Shown piece by piece: positions 36,951 through 52,600 of a stretch of 64,000 nucleotides of DNA (position 1 is the first letter of the stretch; the number at the start of each line of letters is the position of its first letter). A program made the translations under genes and the position numbers. The stretch comes from Antedon mediterranea (taxonomy: Eukaryota > Echinodermata > Crinoidea > Comatulida > Antedonidae): NCBI RefSeq assembly GCF_964355755.1, contig NC_092677.1, positions 6,887,001 through 6,951,000 on the forward strand. Reading direction: 5' to 3'. The notes below the pieces were generated by a model. The model saw only the letters and a program-made list of their open reading frames with translations, was not told where the DNA came from and made no database searches.

Positions 36951-38240
36951 ACATTATTTAAAAAACAAGATATTACTTTCTACAAATAATTTTTATTCCA
37001 TGAAAATAGCAATACATATACAAAGATCAAATAAATAATAAAATAATGACTATTATGTAGAAATATTAATGTTTGTATAATTGTGTAAAAAAACTAATTT
37101 TTCAATTTTTGTTGACAAATAAATAATACTAATAGCAAATAGCAATTACAACATAATTTTGTACAAATAATATTTATATTTCACTAAACTGATAATTGCA
37201 TATAGCTATCCATTTAAAAAAAATTGTTTCATCTACTGTATCAAAGAAAAAAATCTAATTATACACAATTACAATACAAGTTTCTTCAAGTAACTTTTAA
37301 TCCATAAAAATAATTATTACATTTATTATACCTACTTTTCACTTTCTCGCATATTCACACCCAAGTACAAAGTGTATGTACTAACTTCAGAATTTTCATC
37401 TTCAAGTGTATTGTCCCTTGAAACCCAAAAAAATGAAGGTCAAAATATTCTAAATTTAAAGTGGCCATTTCAAAGTAATATTAAAATTATTCACTTTAAG
37501 TCGAAAATTTGAGCCAAAACCAACAAATTTACGTAATTAACAGGTAAATTAGTTTGATTACATTTCATCTGGAAAATCGTCACGAGCGAAAGTAAACAAA
37601 GATTTCAAACCATGAGTATGCATTATGCATATGCTAAATTAGGATTGTTTACAACTCGTCACGGTTAAGAAGGTATTTTCACACAGATCATGAGGAACTT
37701 AGGAAGTTTTATGATTATGCATACAGAGTATCCAAACAAGCGCGTTTCATTATGGGATATGTTTTGATTGAAAACTTTGACTGGAAAAACGTCTGTATTT
37801 CAGTTAAATTTTTTTTTTTTTCGAACAATTTTTGGTGATAGTTAATAACTATTATGATACTTCAAAATGACCCATCTTTTTTCGAAATCTTTTATTTTTA
37901 ATTTTTTTGGAATTAGTCAAAGGGACAATACATCTTTAAATTAAAATAACCATTGAAATTACTAGTTACAAAACAACATCCACATATTTTGTACTATGAC
38001 TTGTCAATGTGTGCTTAATATTTTGTCTATGCCATATCATATACTAATATTATGCAAAGAAAGATATTGGGAAACAGACTCAAATTCCAAAACAGACTTT
38101 CGGTAATGATCATGTCAAAATTATTCTACTGCAGCAGTTAATTCTTTATACTGCAGTAATGTATGATCTTAATTTGTTTCAACATGGACCTATATGATTT
38201 CAATGTAGACGTTTATTGGACAGTCAATGCAAGAAAACAA

Positions 38241-38280
38241 ATTGTTCAGTAACTGCAGTAAAATGCAGTTACTGAACAAT
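38241..38280. other. Perfect 17-bp inverted repeat with 6-nt loop
   Basis: Left arm ATTGTTCAGTAACTGCA (38241-38257), loop GTAAAA, right arm its exact reverse complement (38264-38280). It lies in the presumed ZNRF 3' region. No coding context. Confidence 0.85.
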
Positions 38281-39366
38281 GTTAATGATGGACAGACATC
38301 AGTGTCATTTGGTACATGCTGAAAGACAGAAAAAAAAGGACCGATAGGAAATGAAAGTGGTCTGTGTTGTCTTTGGGCATTTTCAGCCAGTAGCTGGAGT
38401 CACAAGTTGTTTTATTTACCAGTACTAAAACCTGTAGAAAGGTGGTTGTCAAAATAAAAAGTAATTGATTTTAACAACTTTTGCTTTTCCCTAATAAAAA
38501 ATATTATACTGTACACATTGTTTGATTTTATATAAAAACAAGCGGATAAAGATAATTATGACCTTTCTGCGATAATATGACCTTTCTGCGAGGCTAAAAA
38601 CATTTCCTATACAATGCCAGTGAAAATACAAAAATGTGGTGAACCAGTGTAAATTATCTAAAATATGATACGTATTGCTGAGAATACGGTTAAGTGATGC
38701 AGAATGCGGTTAACTTCAAGCTGGAACATAAACATGTTCCTAATGTAAACCGCATCGGTTAAACAATAATATACAAGTAATCAAAAATATTGTTCTGTTT
38801 GCTATTATATATGGACATATATAATAAATATTGCGATCGTTATTTCATTTCTATAAGTAGTAATAGTATTTAGATTTTCTTAGTAGCAAGTAAATGAGTG
38901 GTACTATTTGAGAACATTGTAGTTTTGGTATTTTAAATCACAATTGATAATATAAAACAATTAAATACAAAATATGACTGATAACAATAATAGCAACAAT
39001 GATTAATAATATGACTGATCACAATTACGATATCTGTAATACATTTTTTTTTTCTAATACAGCAAAAACCAAAAGGAAAGTATTTTATAGTATTTTTTTT
39101 GAAAAAATAGTGTGTAAACTTTCTTTACGAATTAAAATTAGTTTGGTCGTGTTTTTTTATTTTTGGTTAGAAAAACAAAAATACTGCCACCTTGGATTAG
39201 ATACAAAATAATGTCAAATATGTTAATAATATTAAGTGTTTTACAACCAGGCCTAATACTGTACCACAATATTTTAGTGAATTATTTTGTATTCATTCAT
39301 TAAGAGGCATACACAATGATTTGATTCATATAACATTATGATTGAAATTGAAAATTATATTTATAC

Positions 39367-39614
39367 TGGGTAACCTCTTCAGTCAAAGACTGGTCTCCCA
39401 GAGGGCCCAGTTGGTGATCAGTGGCTGTGATGTACTAATACACCGGGGTAACCCCCTACTTGTCTCGAAAGATGTACTAGGTTCTTTAAAGTGCACACGA
39501 GCTAGATGTGTACACTGGACCTACGGTTTATAGTCCTTATCCGAGAAGACCATGGAGTGAGTGAGCCTCGAACCCCTGCCGATGTTATGGCTACGTAATT
39601 ACGACAACCAGCCC
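39367..39614 (-). mobile_element. tRNA-derived SINE, family 1, partial copy
   Basis: The minus strand shows CATCGGCAGGGGTTCGAGG (B-box region), CTTCTCGGATAAGGACTATAA, CACTTTAAAGAACCTAG and GGTTACCCCGGTG in the same order as the 11.3 kb copy. The A-box part is diverged. Confidence 0.72.
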
Positions 39615-42600
39615 AAATTATCAAAATACTAATTATTTATTTTCAGGATATTTTAAGCGAGTCTGGTTCTCGCCGAGAATTATATCACATGGTTGGGAAA
39701 AATGTTTTAATAATAAAACAAAACACCTTGAATTGCCCCCTCACATTTAGTACTTTAGTACTGTTTCATCCAAACCAATTTTTTCATATCAATCTAAGAG
39801 TTAATCAGATATTTTTCATAACTGAATGTTTATTAATAAAGTAGACCACAGACTTTACTATTCATTAGCAGACAAAATAATTACACAACAGACAGACAGA
39901 CATCAATAAATTATCAATAACTAATCGGCAGTTAAATCTGGAAATGTATGAACTTTCATGTTTTAGTTAATGAAGCGAATCATTGTTTTTAAAGCCGGCC
40001 GAGTCATACGCAAACAAGATGCAAGCACCATCACATCAAATCGTCGTCCTGCAGTAAAACCATGGCCTTATTTTGTTTTTTTCTAGAAAACAGGTTTACA
40101 ACACTTTGATGTTAATGGTGTAAAAAATATATGGTTTAAACAAATTTGTATATTTTATTTATGTACTATAAATTATGTAGGTTTTCCTCCTGTAAACACC
40201 AAAAGGACAAACTCTAGTGTCTGTGTAAAAACAAAAATCATAATTTCATTTTAGGCCAAAAAGTAACCGAAAACTTCCTGTGGAAACAGTGTTTAAACTA
40301 TTCTGCTGAAGAAAAATTATTCGATAGTCATCTCATTAAAATCATATAATTATCTGATAAATGCGATAATTTTAACCTTTGACCTGAAGGACAAATTGTG
40401 GTGTTCTCGATAAAAGCCTTCATTAACAACTCGAAGGTCTGCTTATTTTGAATCGGCATTTATTTATTATATGCCATCTAGAACACTCCATCAGAGTTAC
40501 AGATTAAAGATATTTATTTTATTTATTTATATTATCCCTAAAATATAATGGAACAATCCTCTCTGGTTTATTTAGTTCTTAAAACAGAATCTCACCATAT
40601 CCTAGGCATCTACAATTACCGTTTCAATGTGCCATATTGACTTTCTTCAGATTGTATTTCAATATTGAGAGCAGTAAGATGAACCTAACATCGCTAACAT
40701 AACACTAATCTGAAATCAATAGCTTACACATAGATTATAAAATAGTAAACATGTTTCTTAAAATATTATTTTTCATCTTATAAAAATCACAAATTTATTT
40801 AAACGCTGCCATGTGTATTTATTACAGTGCAATGGTTTTATATTCTGGAGATTTGTTGAAAAATTAATGATGGGGTTAAATAATTTCCAAATTCTTTCGA
40901 CTAGTTGATACTGGATGTGCTTACTTTCTACTCTTAAATTTGAGTACAGTAATTTTAACCCTCGGTGGAGGGGAACCTTCAGAGTCTAACATAATTTGTC
41001 CCTTGGTATCAATGGATAGTGGTTGACTGTAGTGTGTTAAAGTATTGTCAAGTATCTCCCAAGGATCAAAGAAGGGATTCTACTGAAATTTAAAAGTCAT
41101 ATTGTAAATGAACCTAAACGTCTACAATAAAACCTGGATAAAAAACCAAATTACAGATATATTAAAATCCAAATTTGTAACTTGCTGGTAGCAACTTTAA
41201 ACTGATAAATCAAATGGTATCTTTTACAACTAATTTGAATTGGAAACATTTTTTTGTTTTCATTAAAAGTTGCTAACATTTCTATTTTTTAAAATTGATT
41301 ATTAAGCTAAATAAGTTGTGCATGATTAAATTAAAATTAATAAAATATTAACAACAAAACCAACACTATATGTAGTCTTGCATTTACAATGAACGACATA
41401 GTGATATATTGCAAGCTAAATTATGTTGACAAATTAATACTTGGTTTTATTAATTAGTGAAAATAACACTCACAACGTTATTTGCTATTTTTAATTGAAA
41501 TGTTGTGATCATATCATATATTTCAAAAATCGGAATAAAATTGCATTAATACCTGTCAATTGCATTAAAAATTAAATAAAGTTTGTGCTATGCAAACTAC
41601 CTTATATACTTATCTGAAGCAATGAAAAATTATTAAAACAATATTTCTGAAAATCCACACCTCATTAATATACATATGAATATTCAACATACTGAACTTA
41701 TAAATTATTTTGATTAATGTTATGATTTGAATGTTGTCTGAGAATGTTGATGTATGTATGTTATTTAGTTAAACTTTGACCTCTGTCAGTATGCTGTAAC
41801 AGCGCCCTCATACACTGTTGCCTGTTCATTTATATGTTGTAGAGTTTCAAGAACGAGATGATGTAAAGTTATGTACATTAAAGTAAGAATGATTTTTTTA
41901 TTTTATCAATGCATTGATGTGCTTGGTGAACAATGGATAAGGTTAATACAAGTGTCATGTCAAAGTAAAAGAGATATTATTGATACAACTAGAGGGCTAA
42001 CTAGCAAAGTAATGTGATCACAGAAGGAGCCTCAAAGTAGCCACTGCATCTGTTCGAAAATATTGATAGTAAAGTAATTAAAAATATTAGGAGAACCAAA
42101 TTAAAATCAGTACAATTTTTTTTTAGAGTACAGTACTGTATTGTTTTTTTGGTGTGATTGTGTTGGAGTTGATTCTCTAGTTGTACCTCTAAAGTAAATA
42201 CCTCTATAGCATACAGTGCCTTCTGTTGTACTTTTATTGTATGATTTGTGGGGTTTCTTCCTCATTAGCAATACATTGTTTCAATCTTTCCCAGGATTCC
42301 ACAGTTATTTAAAAATAGATCAGATGTAAAATGCAAATTAATTGATAGACGCTTTTTATATTTATATAAATGTCTCCATAATTTAACTGGTGCATGATGA
42401 CTGGATAATTACCATAAACATGAATATGTATCTGCCACCTTATCATACTCCATGACAAACCTAGTATAATATAATACAGTACAATGATTAATATTAAAAT
42501 AAAATTACATACAGAGAATTGCAAGATTCTTATCAATACTTCTAAATTTACAATACATAGGTCTACAAGTGTAAGTAACTTCATCTAGCAGTCTTTTTCC

Positions 42601-43609
42601 ATGTTTTCATTTGTCATTAATTCATGACTCGGTTGCTGTGATACCCAAAGCTTTTAAAGTCAACAGTGATAACTCAGCCTTTTTTCAACTACGCAAATTT
42701 ATTCACAAAAATCATAAGCATCATTATGGGCATGCATGTTTATCTTCGAAATCCCTTTCTGTGTTGAATTTTAGTTCGTGTTTTTCGCTTCAGTGAAAAT
42801 AGTTTGAATAGTTTCAAAATTAAAACTTACAAACCAATTACAGTTCAGGAAATTCTCTTCTGTTGAGCGCTCATGAAAATCAAATAGCTAAGCCCAAACC
42901 TGATCAAACTGATAATCGCAGCTATTCACCCTTGTAGTAGTGGAAAAACAATAAAAGGGTAGCACAAATCTGCAAAAATGTCGGATATGCGCAAATAAAT
43001 TCACATAGTGGACATCCGGTTATACACTATTAATAAAGCGATATTCTGATGTATCGTAACTACTGTATCTTTGACCAACAGACTGTTACTACAGTTTTTA
43101 GATAATATTTGATTTTCATACATAAATTCATCTGGTAAAAGATGACACAATCTTCTAAAAATCTGAAATTAAAAAATATATATATAAATATTGATTTTTT
43201 GAGTAAAAACTTACACAACCTACAATCTACTAAAATTGTATGAAGGGATGAAGATGGTGTAAATAGTTCATGAGTTGATTGAAAGCTCAATATTGTTACT
43301 GTATACAGTACACTCAACATTGTTTATACACACACTGGAACGCACTATTGTACAAGTTTACACTGTAAAACTTATCTTTCTTTTGGAACAAATTCACTCA
43401 CTTTTGATTCAATTAATTTAGAAACTAATTAAGCCTTTGATAACTTTTTTTAGGGAATTAGCGCCAAATATATAGTTTAACTGACTACTGTATTGATATA
43501 AATTCTAAATGGATTAGGTGAAGATCACATCTAATATATAGAACAGTAAACATTTATTAATCAATTGTTTAAAAAACCAAACCAACCTTTTTATGCAGTG
43601 TAGACATCA

Positions 43610-46600
43610 TTAATCTGTAGGATGTTCTGGGCAGGACCGGTTCACCTCAAACCATGAGTCTATACATCTGTTAAAATAAACAAAATAATAAGTTAGTAAG
43701 TGTTCTCACGAAACAGGATTTACCGCAGACTGAATTGGCTCCAAACGGTATTAAAAATGGTCTAAGAAAACTATACATAAAATAAACACTTATCTACCCT
43801 GTAGATAGGTTTGGCCTAGCCAGAACAAGAGCAATCAAAGGCTATATTTTATTAATTGGATAAACAAAGTACAATATTATTTGATTTTTTTTTTGTATTA
43901 GATTAGTTACATTTTATCGTATATCATCAATAATTTGGTACTTAGCTAGATTTCTATATTGGGAGAACTTTGTTTCTGTCTGTACGTCATTAGGGCTATT
44001 CATTCATTAAATCTTTTATTTTGGAATCTCTGGTCCATAGAAAGTATAAATATGCATTAATTTGTTTTAATATTTATATTATGTTACTCATTCTATTCTT
44101 CGAGCTGATACCATTTCATCACATATACTGTACATGACATTGAATGTAATTTGAAAGAGAAAATATGACAGGATGACGGATTAAAAAAAATGAATTTATT
44201 TTATAATGTAAACATGTTTATGCAGGAACTTAAGATGATTTATAAGTGGATAAATAGCGATTTGAACTCTTTGGTTAAAAACAAGATGAAGAGCAGCTGG
44301 TCCCTAAACCACAGGAAACACTGTAGACCATAATACTATACTGTACTATGTGGAGAAGAAGATGATAAACAGTTCCTCCATTTTGCTGCGTAAGCTAATT
44401 TAACTTAATGTTATCGAAAAGATACTGAAAAGCTCTGGTAATACAGTAAAATAACTGGTACAGTACTATATGGACATTCTATAAAACTGGTAGATAAAAT
44501 GTATGTGTCAGTACCTGTGATCCTCTATGGTATTGGTACCCTCACAGGTTCTAATCTAAATGTTTTTCTTTTTTCAATTGAAATGTACACGATTTAAATT
44601 GTGCTAATTTGTTCTCTTTTATTTGATATTAACTGCTTAAATCCACAAATGTATTTAATTTATAACAGTCGCCTATCTTTTCCTATGCCATGAGTCTTGA
44701 CAGTGATGTTTTAAAATATTTAGGGTTGCAACTAACTTTGTAAATATGAAACAGAGTTGTAAATTTCCAGATACAACTCCTAAATATTTTTTGTATATTA
44801 ATTTTCGTTATTCATCAAGGTCTCAGACTAGAGAAAAGTTGTATGTACCAAAATATAGAACAAACATAGGACAACATTCCATCAAGTATTCTGGTGCAAA
44901 GCTCTGGAATGAAATCCCAGATGATTTAAGGTTTCTAACAAAAAGCAAATTCAAAAAAGAAATGAAAACATACTATTTGTTTGTATAGTGATATTTATTT
45001 ATTTTATAAGAGAATTATATTGTATATATTTGAGAGAAAGTGTATTTAAAAAAAAAAAAATGTTTATGTATATTAATTTTATTTTAGACAAGTAGCCCTA
45101 ATTTATTTATATAACTATTTATACTTCAATGTTTAGGGGCTGAACTTGATTAGTTTTAACTATTTTTTAGCCCTTCCCTTGATATAATTATTATTATTTG
45201 TATATTATTACAATGTTTATAATTTATATTTATGGGTAAATAAAGAAAGAAGAAAGAAAGAAAGAAATAAACCCTAAAATACCCAATTTGCAAGAAAATA
45301 TGATATGATGACCTTTGAATAAAAAGTTTTACGGAAGACTCCTACAAAACTTACTGTAAAAATGTATCATGTACCAAATTTAAATGTAAAAATATAGCAC
45401 CAGTACATTTTATTTACAGGACAATTAATAAGGTAATAATGGTCATTAAATAAGCATCCTTGCCATTGAAAGTGACTGAATGCAATAAAGGTCAATAAAG
45501 ATTGTTTCGGAAAGGTCATTATTTGATCAATAATTATCTCTGTCCAGGAAGTAAAAAATAATCAATACTAAGACTATCTCTGTTTTATGAGCCAGGTTCT
45601 GACTACATTTACTGTGGCACTTGGCATAATGCTTAGATAGAAAAAATGTTGCCAAGCAATGTACAGTACGGTACTGTTTTTTCTACAGTACTTCTTTATG
45701 ATCTTTTTTATAGCATATTTATAATTATTATAATGTATGTATAATGTTTGAAATGGGGGTTAGCCTTTAAGTTCTTTAACTTTGACCTCCATCCACACTC
45801 ATGTTTCTTTTAATCTAATTTATAATTAATGTATGTTTTATAAGAATGTACAATATGATGTGTTTCTATTTTTTTAAATGGGTTGCTTTTGGTAGGATGT
45901 TTCAGGAAATGTTTCTTACGGTTTGTGGTAAATACAAAGACATGGTAGACGAGCTATAGTGTTTCCTTCCAACATATCGTCTAGACAAATAGAACATTCT
46001 CCTTGGTCACTTGTTAACACATCATCTATAAAATACAATAAATAACAACATTGTAAATGTTGGTCTTAGGATTACTGGAAATTTTACCTGCCTGCCGAGA
46101 TTAGCAAAAGCACTCATCCTCATATTCACAAGTAGGGAGAGCGATATTTTGCATAGATTGACGTTTTCAATGTACAGTATTTGACTTGTTTTAAACTCAT
46201 CAAAAATTATCTCACTGAATCGGCATTTCAATGTTTACCAGAGGTGCCTCGCACATTCTAGGCACTAATCAGATGTAATTATGTATTAAATACAGAAATA
46301 ATCTTCTAAAAACACAATTCATTAAACATGGGTTTGAAAAACATTTTAATCTAAAATCAAAAATAAATCCTTTTCTTTTTATTAATATTTGGGAGATTGG
46401 ATGAAAATTCGGGAGGCCCCGAAGAAATCGGGAGGGTTGGAATGTCTGAAATTGTCCCCTTAATAGTGAATCTACTGTATTTGTAACAGTGTGTCTTTCA
46501 TGATCTAATTGGTATCATGTGACCTAAGAAGCTGGGCACTACAAACTTATTCAGTTTTTGATAAGATTGTTGCTATGGTAATACATTAATTGGCTCTGGA

Positions 46601-49600
46601 AATGTTTAGGTAAAAGCACTATTAAAATGCAGTAATTGATCAATTTGCAGCAAGGCCATTGGTTAATCTTGTGACCTTTTAATATTGAAGGTCACAAGCA
46701 CTTTATTAATATTTTAATAATTCGTCAATGTATTGCTTTTATTAATATTTTTAGTAATTCTGATTATGGATAAACTCTGGTCGTAAGTGTAAGTGTCACT
46801 TAGTTGAGAAAAAAAATCTGACCTGGGAGTTGTGGTCTGAGCTATGAGATTAACCATGTTAACCACCAAGCTACAGTTCCACTGCCTCATTTAAAATTAC
46901 TGACTGCCTTAAAAAATGCATATTGTTAATAACTGACTATTGATTTTATTGTTACTATTTTTAGTGATAAAATATGGAAAATGTTAACAATAATAATTTT
47001 GTTACAATATTATTCCATTGGTCTTTGCTATTCACTAATTCATTAAATGTCATAGTGACTTTTCAGACATACTGTAATAATAATAATAATAACAGGATTT
47101 TTATAGCGCACATACCACTCAAGAGTGCTCAAGGCAGATTTGAAATCCGGAAAACCTACAGTATTAAGGGGACACTCAATAGGGGTGTCTTCTGAATAGG
47201 GGTTGGCCAAGTGTTAACAAATAAATATTGCCCCTAAAAAGTGTCATCTTAACAGAGTATGCTCACAAACCATTTACCATGACAATTTAAGAATATAATT
47301 TTTTCTTCCTTGTACTAACAGCTTGTTTACATACAAACTCTTCAAAGGTTTCCTGTCAAAAGTTGGATTAAATTCAAGATCATCACGATTAATAGTTATA
47401 ATGCCTGAAAGCCCAAAAATACTTGACTGAAAACTATAGTAAGGTCTTGCGTTGTCGTGCTTTAGTTAACCAATGAAGGTTAACCAAAAATTTATTTTTT
47501 TGTGGCACATAGCACAACAGGTATATCAAATAAAATTAGCAAACATTACTCAACTTTAACTCAGATCAGACATAAGCCTACTGTACTTGAGTCGTATGGT
47601 TTGGTAACTTACCAACCAAATATTAAGTTTTGCCATAATGCATGCTTCATTACCATTTTCACCAGTCAAGTCAAGCAATTTGGCTAAGACAGTGGGCGCT
47701 GCAAACCGGAGCAATACAATTTGCACAGATTCCTGGCTCTCCTCAACTATATTCTAGGTGGAAGTCTTCATGGATAAGGTCAGGACTTAGAAATTGAGGT
47801 CCACTGTGCAGTTTAAATAGATAATACAAACTCCAGTGTACTGGTCCATCACAGCCCCTGTTGTTTGGTAGGCACTGCACTGTAACTTCTGTGGGACTGT
47901 AGAGGACTTAATCTAAATTTCCTCAATTTGAGGATGAAAATCATCAAATATTATATAAGTACATACCATTATATACAATTCTAGGTTTGGTAAGACACAT
48001 CACAAGGTGACATTCCACATCATCTGACGGAATCATCTTTGAACAGACAGGACATTTAAAACCTGAAACAAAACAAAAATGAATTCAGAATTATAATTAT
48101 TGTTTCACAAAATAAATTACAGTTACACAAACCAAAAGTGGTGTAGCTTTACCTGGATAAACCGAAATTAGCCTATTCTCTCAGAAAGAAAAGCTACAAC
48201 TCGAATATATATAAAATGTTATCCCTATGGAGATAATGGTACATTCCGTGAATCCTGCCTTCAAGTGGGAGCATTCTAACACAAAATCATCATCATTGAA
48301 TGAGACGCTTGTCTTTGCGGGGATGGTGTGGTGTTTTAAATTGAATAATATGCTTGCAAACCATGTTCTCCAGAATACTGTAGAGCCTCCTCATATGGGA
48401 CACTCCAATCCAGGGGACACTTTTCAGGTTAAAATAAGAGGAAAAGATGCAGTAGAAAGAGCTCCTCCCTTTTGGAGACCCTATTCAAAGGACATCCCAT
48501 AAAAGGCCAATACATGTTTTTTAACAATATGGCCAATCCTTAGTATTAACAGAACACTTTGGAGGGTCTTAATCAAAGGTGTCCCCTTTTAGGAGTTCCC
48601 TAATAAGGGAAGCTTTGGAGGATCTCAATAGTTTTCCTGTATTCTAAAACTACAAAAGCAACCACTATCCATAAATTATTGCAAAAAAAGTGCCCCAATT
48701 TGAAATCAATAAGGCTCAATATAGTTAGGATGTTGTTATGGCCTTGAAATGTGTCACATTGCATCAAATATAGTGCAATAAATGCCATAATTTGATGTCC
48801 ATGTAAAATCTTATTATCCACAAAAAGTTTTCATGGATTAATTAAGGGATTCGTGATAAGACATTTAAAACAGTACTGTAGGTTGAGGAGGTTAAAGCTA
48901 CGTTCACCCTGAGACCGTCGGATTCGGTTCAGTGATCAGAGAAAACTTAAGAGGTGTGTTTTACATTTTTTTATGGAAATGAAATGTTTCTCAGTGCGAA
49001 CAGTTCTATTCTATTATAACTATTTTTAGTTAGAGTAGGAGCATTCCACTAAAAATTCTTCATAATCAAACTTTATACTATATATTGACATGATGATGTC
49101 ATATCACTACAATATTTGGGCATATCACTACAATATTTGGGCATATCACTAGAATATTTGGGCATATCACTACCATAATTAGGCACATCACATTTTTTTT
49201 GTCAAACTAGTTAAGTACAGAACTGCACTTTTATGCCAAAAATATTTCCTGCCACCAAAAATAACCAAATCCTCACAAAACTTTCCAAACAACCCAATCC
49301 TCACAAACCATCACTATTAATTTGCCTGTATTAATATCAACCAACATAAAGAATACAGAGTCCTGCAGACAAACATATGTTCAAATAAAACAAAGATTAA
49401 CATATTTATAATGTAGATTGATTATGGAGACCGCAAGGAATTGGTGTTCCCAATGGAACATTTTAATCATTAATATTAATATCTATACAGTTACTATATT
49501 TTACTATACAGCAATTTGTCCCCAATACATTTACATCATACCTTAAAAAATTCCAAAATAAATAGTAATCTTAATAATGTAGATTGATTATGGAGACCGC

Positions 49601-52600
49601 AAGGAATTGGTGTTCTCAATGGAACATTTTAATCATTAATATTAATATCTATACAGTTATATATTTTACTATACAGCAATTTGTCCCCAATACATTTACA
49701 TCATGCCTTAAAATTCCAAAATAAATACATGCATGAAAAATGATCATGCATGACCGAGCACAACACTATGGTAACAGTAATCACGCAAATGTTTGACAGT
49801 TACAGTATGTTCATGCATAATTCATAAGGTTGAACTTTGATTAACCTAGATACTTGTGTTTATTTACGTAAAATGACCTTCAATATTTGCTAATGGAAAT
49901 AGATTAACTCATTTAATCAACTGGTAAATGACAACGTTATTATATTCATAAATTATGGATTCACTCATACACCAAATATGAATATGGCTGTCGAGTGGTT
50001 TTTTAAAATCCAAAACATGAGATGGCTGATGCCATGGTGTAAAATAGCAACAAAAAAAGCTGTAACTACTCCAGGACAAATTTGTTCAACGGGTCAGGCA
50101 TTTCTGCCGGAGTCGGTTAGCCCGAATGCCTGAGTTTTTCTGAATTCTTCCTAATTCTACTGTAGGCACAAAGCATGATAATATGCAAAGGCATACAGTA
50201 TTTATATTGGGCTACTGTACTATCAAGAAACGGTATCTATATTCACTCCCTCCACCCAGGTGTACAAATGACACAACTTTGCGCTGATTACTACTATAGT
50301 TGCATTAAGGGAGAATGTTTCCATTCATGTTTGTTGATACAAAAATGACCGCTTATTATTTAACTTAAGCAGTGTTTAATATAGTACTGTATGTTTCTAG
50401 CAAATTAGCCAGTAAATCCACACATTAACGGACTTGCTTTGCTTTACTGGTAGGCCAATTATAAATAATCCCAAACCCGGTTAAAGCAGAAACATGGAAA
50501 AGATTTTTTTTTAAAATAAAATTGGAAACTGGGTTTAGTACAGAACATTCATAGTTTTACAGAGTTATACTGTAGGTTGATGACATCATCACAACACCTA
50601 GGTAACGCCCTTTGTAGTTCACCACCATCTCAAAGCACTCTTTCCATTTGAGTGGTTTTATTTATTCTACAGCTTAGTAATTGTCCTTATTTACATGAAT
50701 CAGGTACTGTAAAACTATATACTGTAGGTAAAATTTGCTACTAATAAACAGCTCAATACCATGAGTACAGTAGTACTTTCATTCAGTTATTACTGTTGTA
50801 AAGGTTTTACCATGATTTACCAGTGGCAATAGCATTGAACCTTAAACACTGGGCAGGGAGGCAGTGGTTACTGGGTTAGTAAAAATTAACAGTTGGCTCT
50901 AGTAATTCACCCCTGTGGGTACTGTACCTCTGCCAGCATTCGGATTGGACACGATTTGACCAAAAGTACAATGCGATCATGGTTTATTTTTAAAATGGTA
51001 TTCGATTTCAGAGAGGAGTGTCATTGTACTACAGTAGGACCACAGTAGGATCAAAGCTGATCTATTGCATGCACTCTTCCTGAACATGCAACTTATAGTA
51101 CTTACATGCATAGGAAGGTCATGTATATAACATTAAGATAGTACTATCAGTAGAGCATTTTGCTCATTTAAGACAGAAACTACATTAGTTACAATTCTTC
51201 TCTCTTACATATTTATTTATAAAGAAATGAAAAATGAAAATTAAATTAAATCTATTTAATGAAATAAACATTAAAATGCATACACTGCAGTATTCATATT
51301 GAATCAGAACAGTTTAAAATGATTAGGCTTTCTAGACAACATTCATTTTAATTAATATTTTTTTGTATTTTAATACTTTTAGTTTTTGACATCACTTAGT
51401 CACATTCCATGGTGGCCATGAAAACTTGCTTGATTCAATATTTAAGTTTTTAGTTTAATTAAATAATCAAATATTGATTAGTAAAAGCATCTGTAGTTTT
51501 TGTTTTAACTATAGAATTTTATTTGGTATATTATTATTACAGTACAGACTATTACAAATTAAAGTAATGTTTATGTCTTAATGAAAATCGTAGTTTAAAG
51601 CTTTTACTAATTGAAACATAAATTCATGATAAAGATTTTCTCTATGACTCAAGATGACTCCACAAAGCAACAAGACAAATTCATGAATAAATTTCTTTTA
51701 GGCATGACCATTCTTAAAAGGTTCAAACTTCTTTCCTGCTATGTGATGTGTATGCTAAAAACTTTGCTACTATAGACCAGTCAAAATGTATACTGTACAA
51801 AGCTTAAATTACAGTACACAATCAATAGCGGAACGTTCCCACACGAGGGCATGGTTTTTTATTACGAAAAAAACAATTATTAATATTAATTAAATATTAT
51901 TATTATTAATAATAATTAAAAGGGATGAATGCTCTTTCTTTTGAGGAGAATGGCCTGTCAGTTTATCCATGTAAACCTACTGTAGGCACGACGGTTGAAA
52001 TACAACATCAAAACGCCTACATTCACTGCCATACAAATCACTGTCAATTTGAGATGAGAATGACATGAAACAAATCTATTGCTAATAGAATCCGAGTATA
52101 ATCCACAAACTAAGTAATATTTACTTAATTTTGTAGTCAGGTCCAGGGGATTAAAGATTTGTAGGTCAAATACAGTACTACTTATTACAGTCTACAATTA
52201 ATGATATAAATATTTCATTTATGCATGGTCATCTCCGTTGACAGTTGACTGTGTATTCAGTTGCAATGAAACGTTTGTATTGGTTCAACTACTGTATGTG
52301 TATATACTATAATAAACCTTTGCTATGTATATAAGTGGACATAAAAACTCTACATTTTCATTAGAAGGAAGCAGACAGGGTCAACTAAAGAAGGAAATGG
52401 GCCATGATTATGTCACAAATAAGATTAAGCACCATTTTTAAAACTGACTATCATTTTTCGGAACCAAAAGAAAATTATTTTTCTTCATCATTCAGTATCC
52501 TGACACCACCTTTTTCAATACATTTCCAATTTAACAAGACAACACAAACTAGTGTTGGGATATGCCCACAGAAACAGGAGATTATTCTATTATAAATACT

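Larger units (their letters stand above)
36371..43609. other. Convergent intergenic region between ACSF3 and ZNRF
   Basis: 7.2 kb of AT-rich DNA without a convincing gene; probably includes a long ZNRF 3'UTR (family genes often have one). It holds a foldback repeat (36.84 kb), a SINE (39.4 kb), a perfect 17-bp-arm hairpin (38241-38280) and a 10-bp-arm palindrome with a 2-nt centre (36646-36667, arm TGATCATATG). Confidence 0.4.

Noticed and set aside
48227-48502. 91-codon frame in ZNRF intron 1
   Set aside because: Its second half is the GGGGACAC MITE; no recognisable protein.
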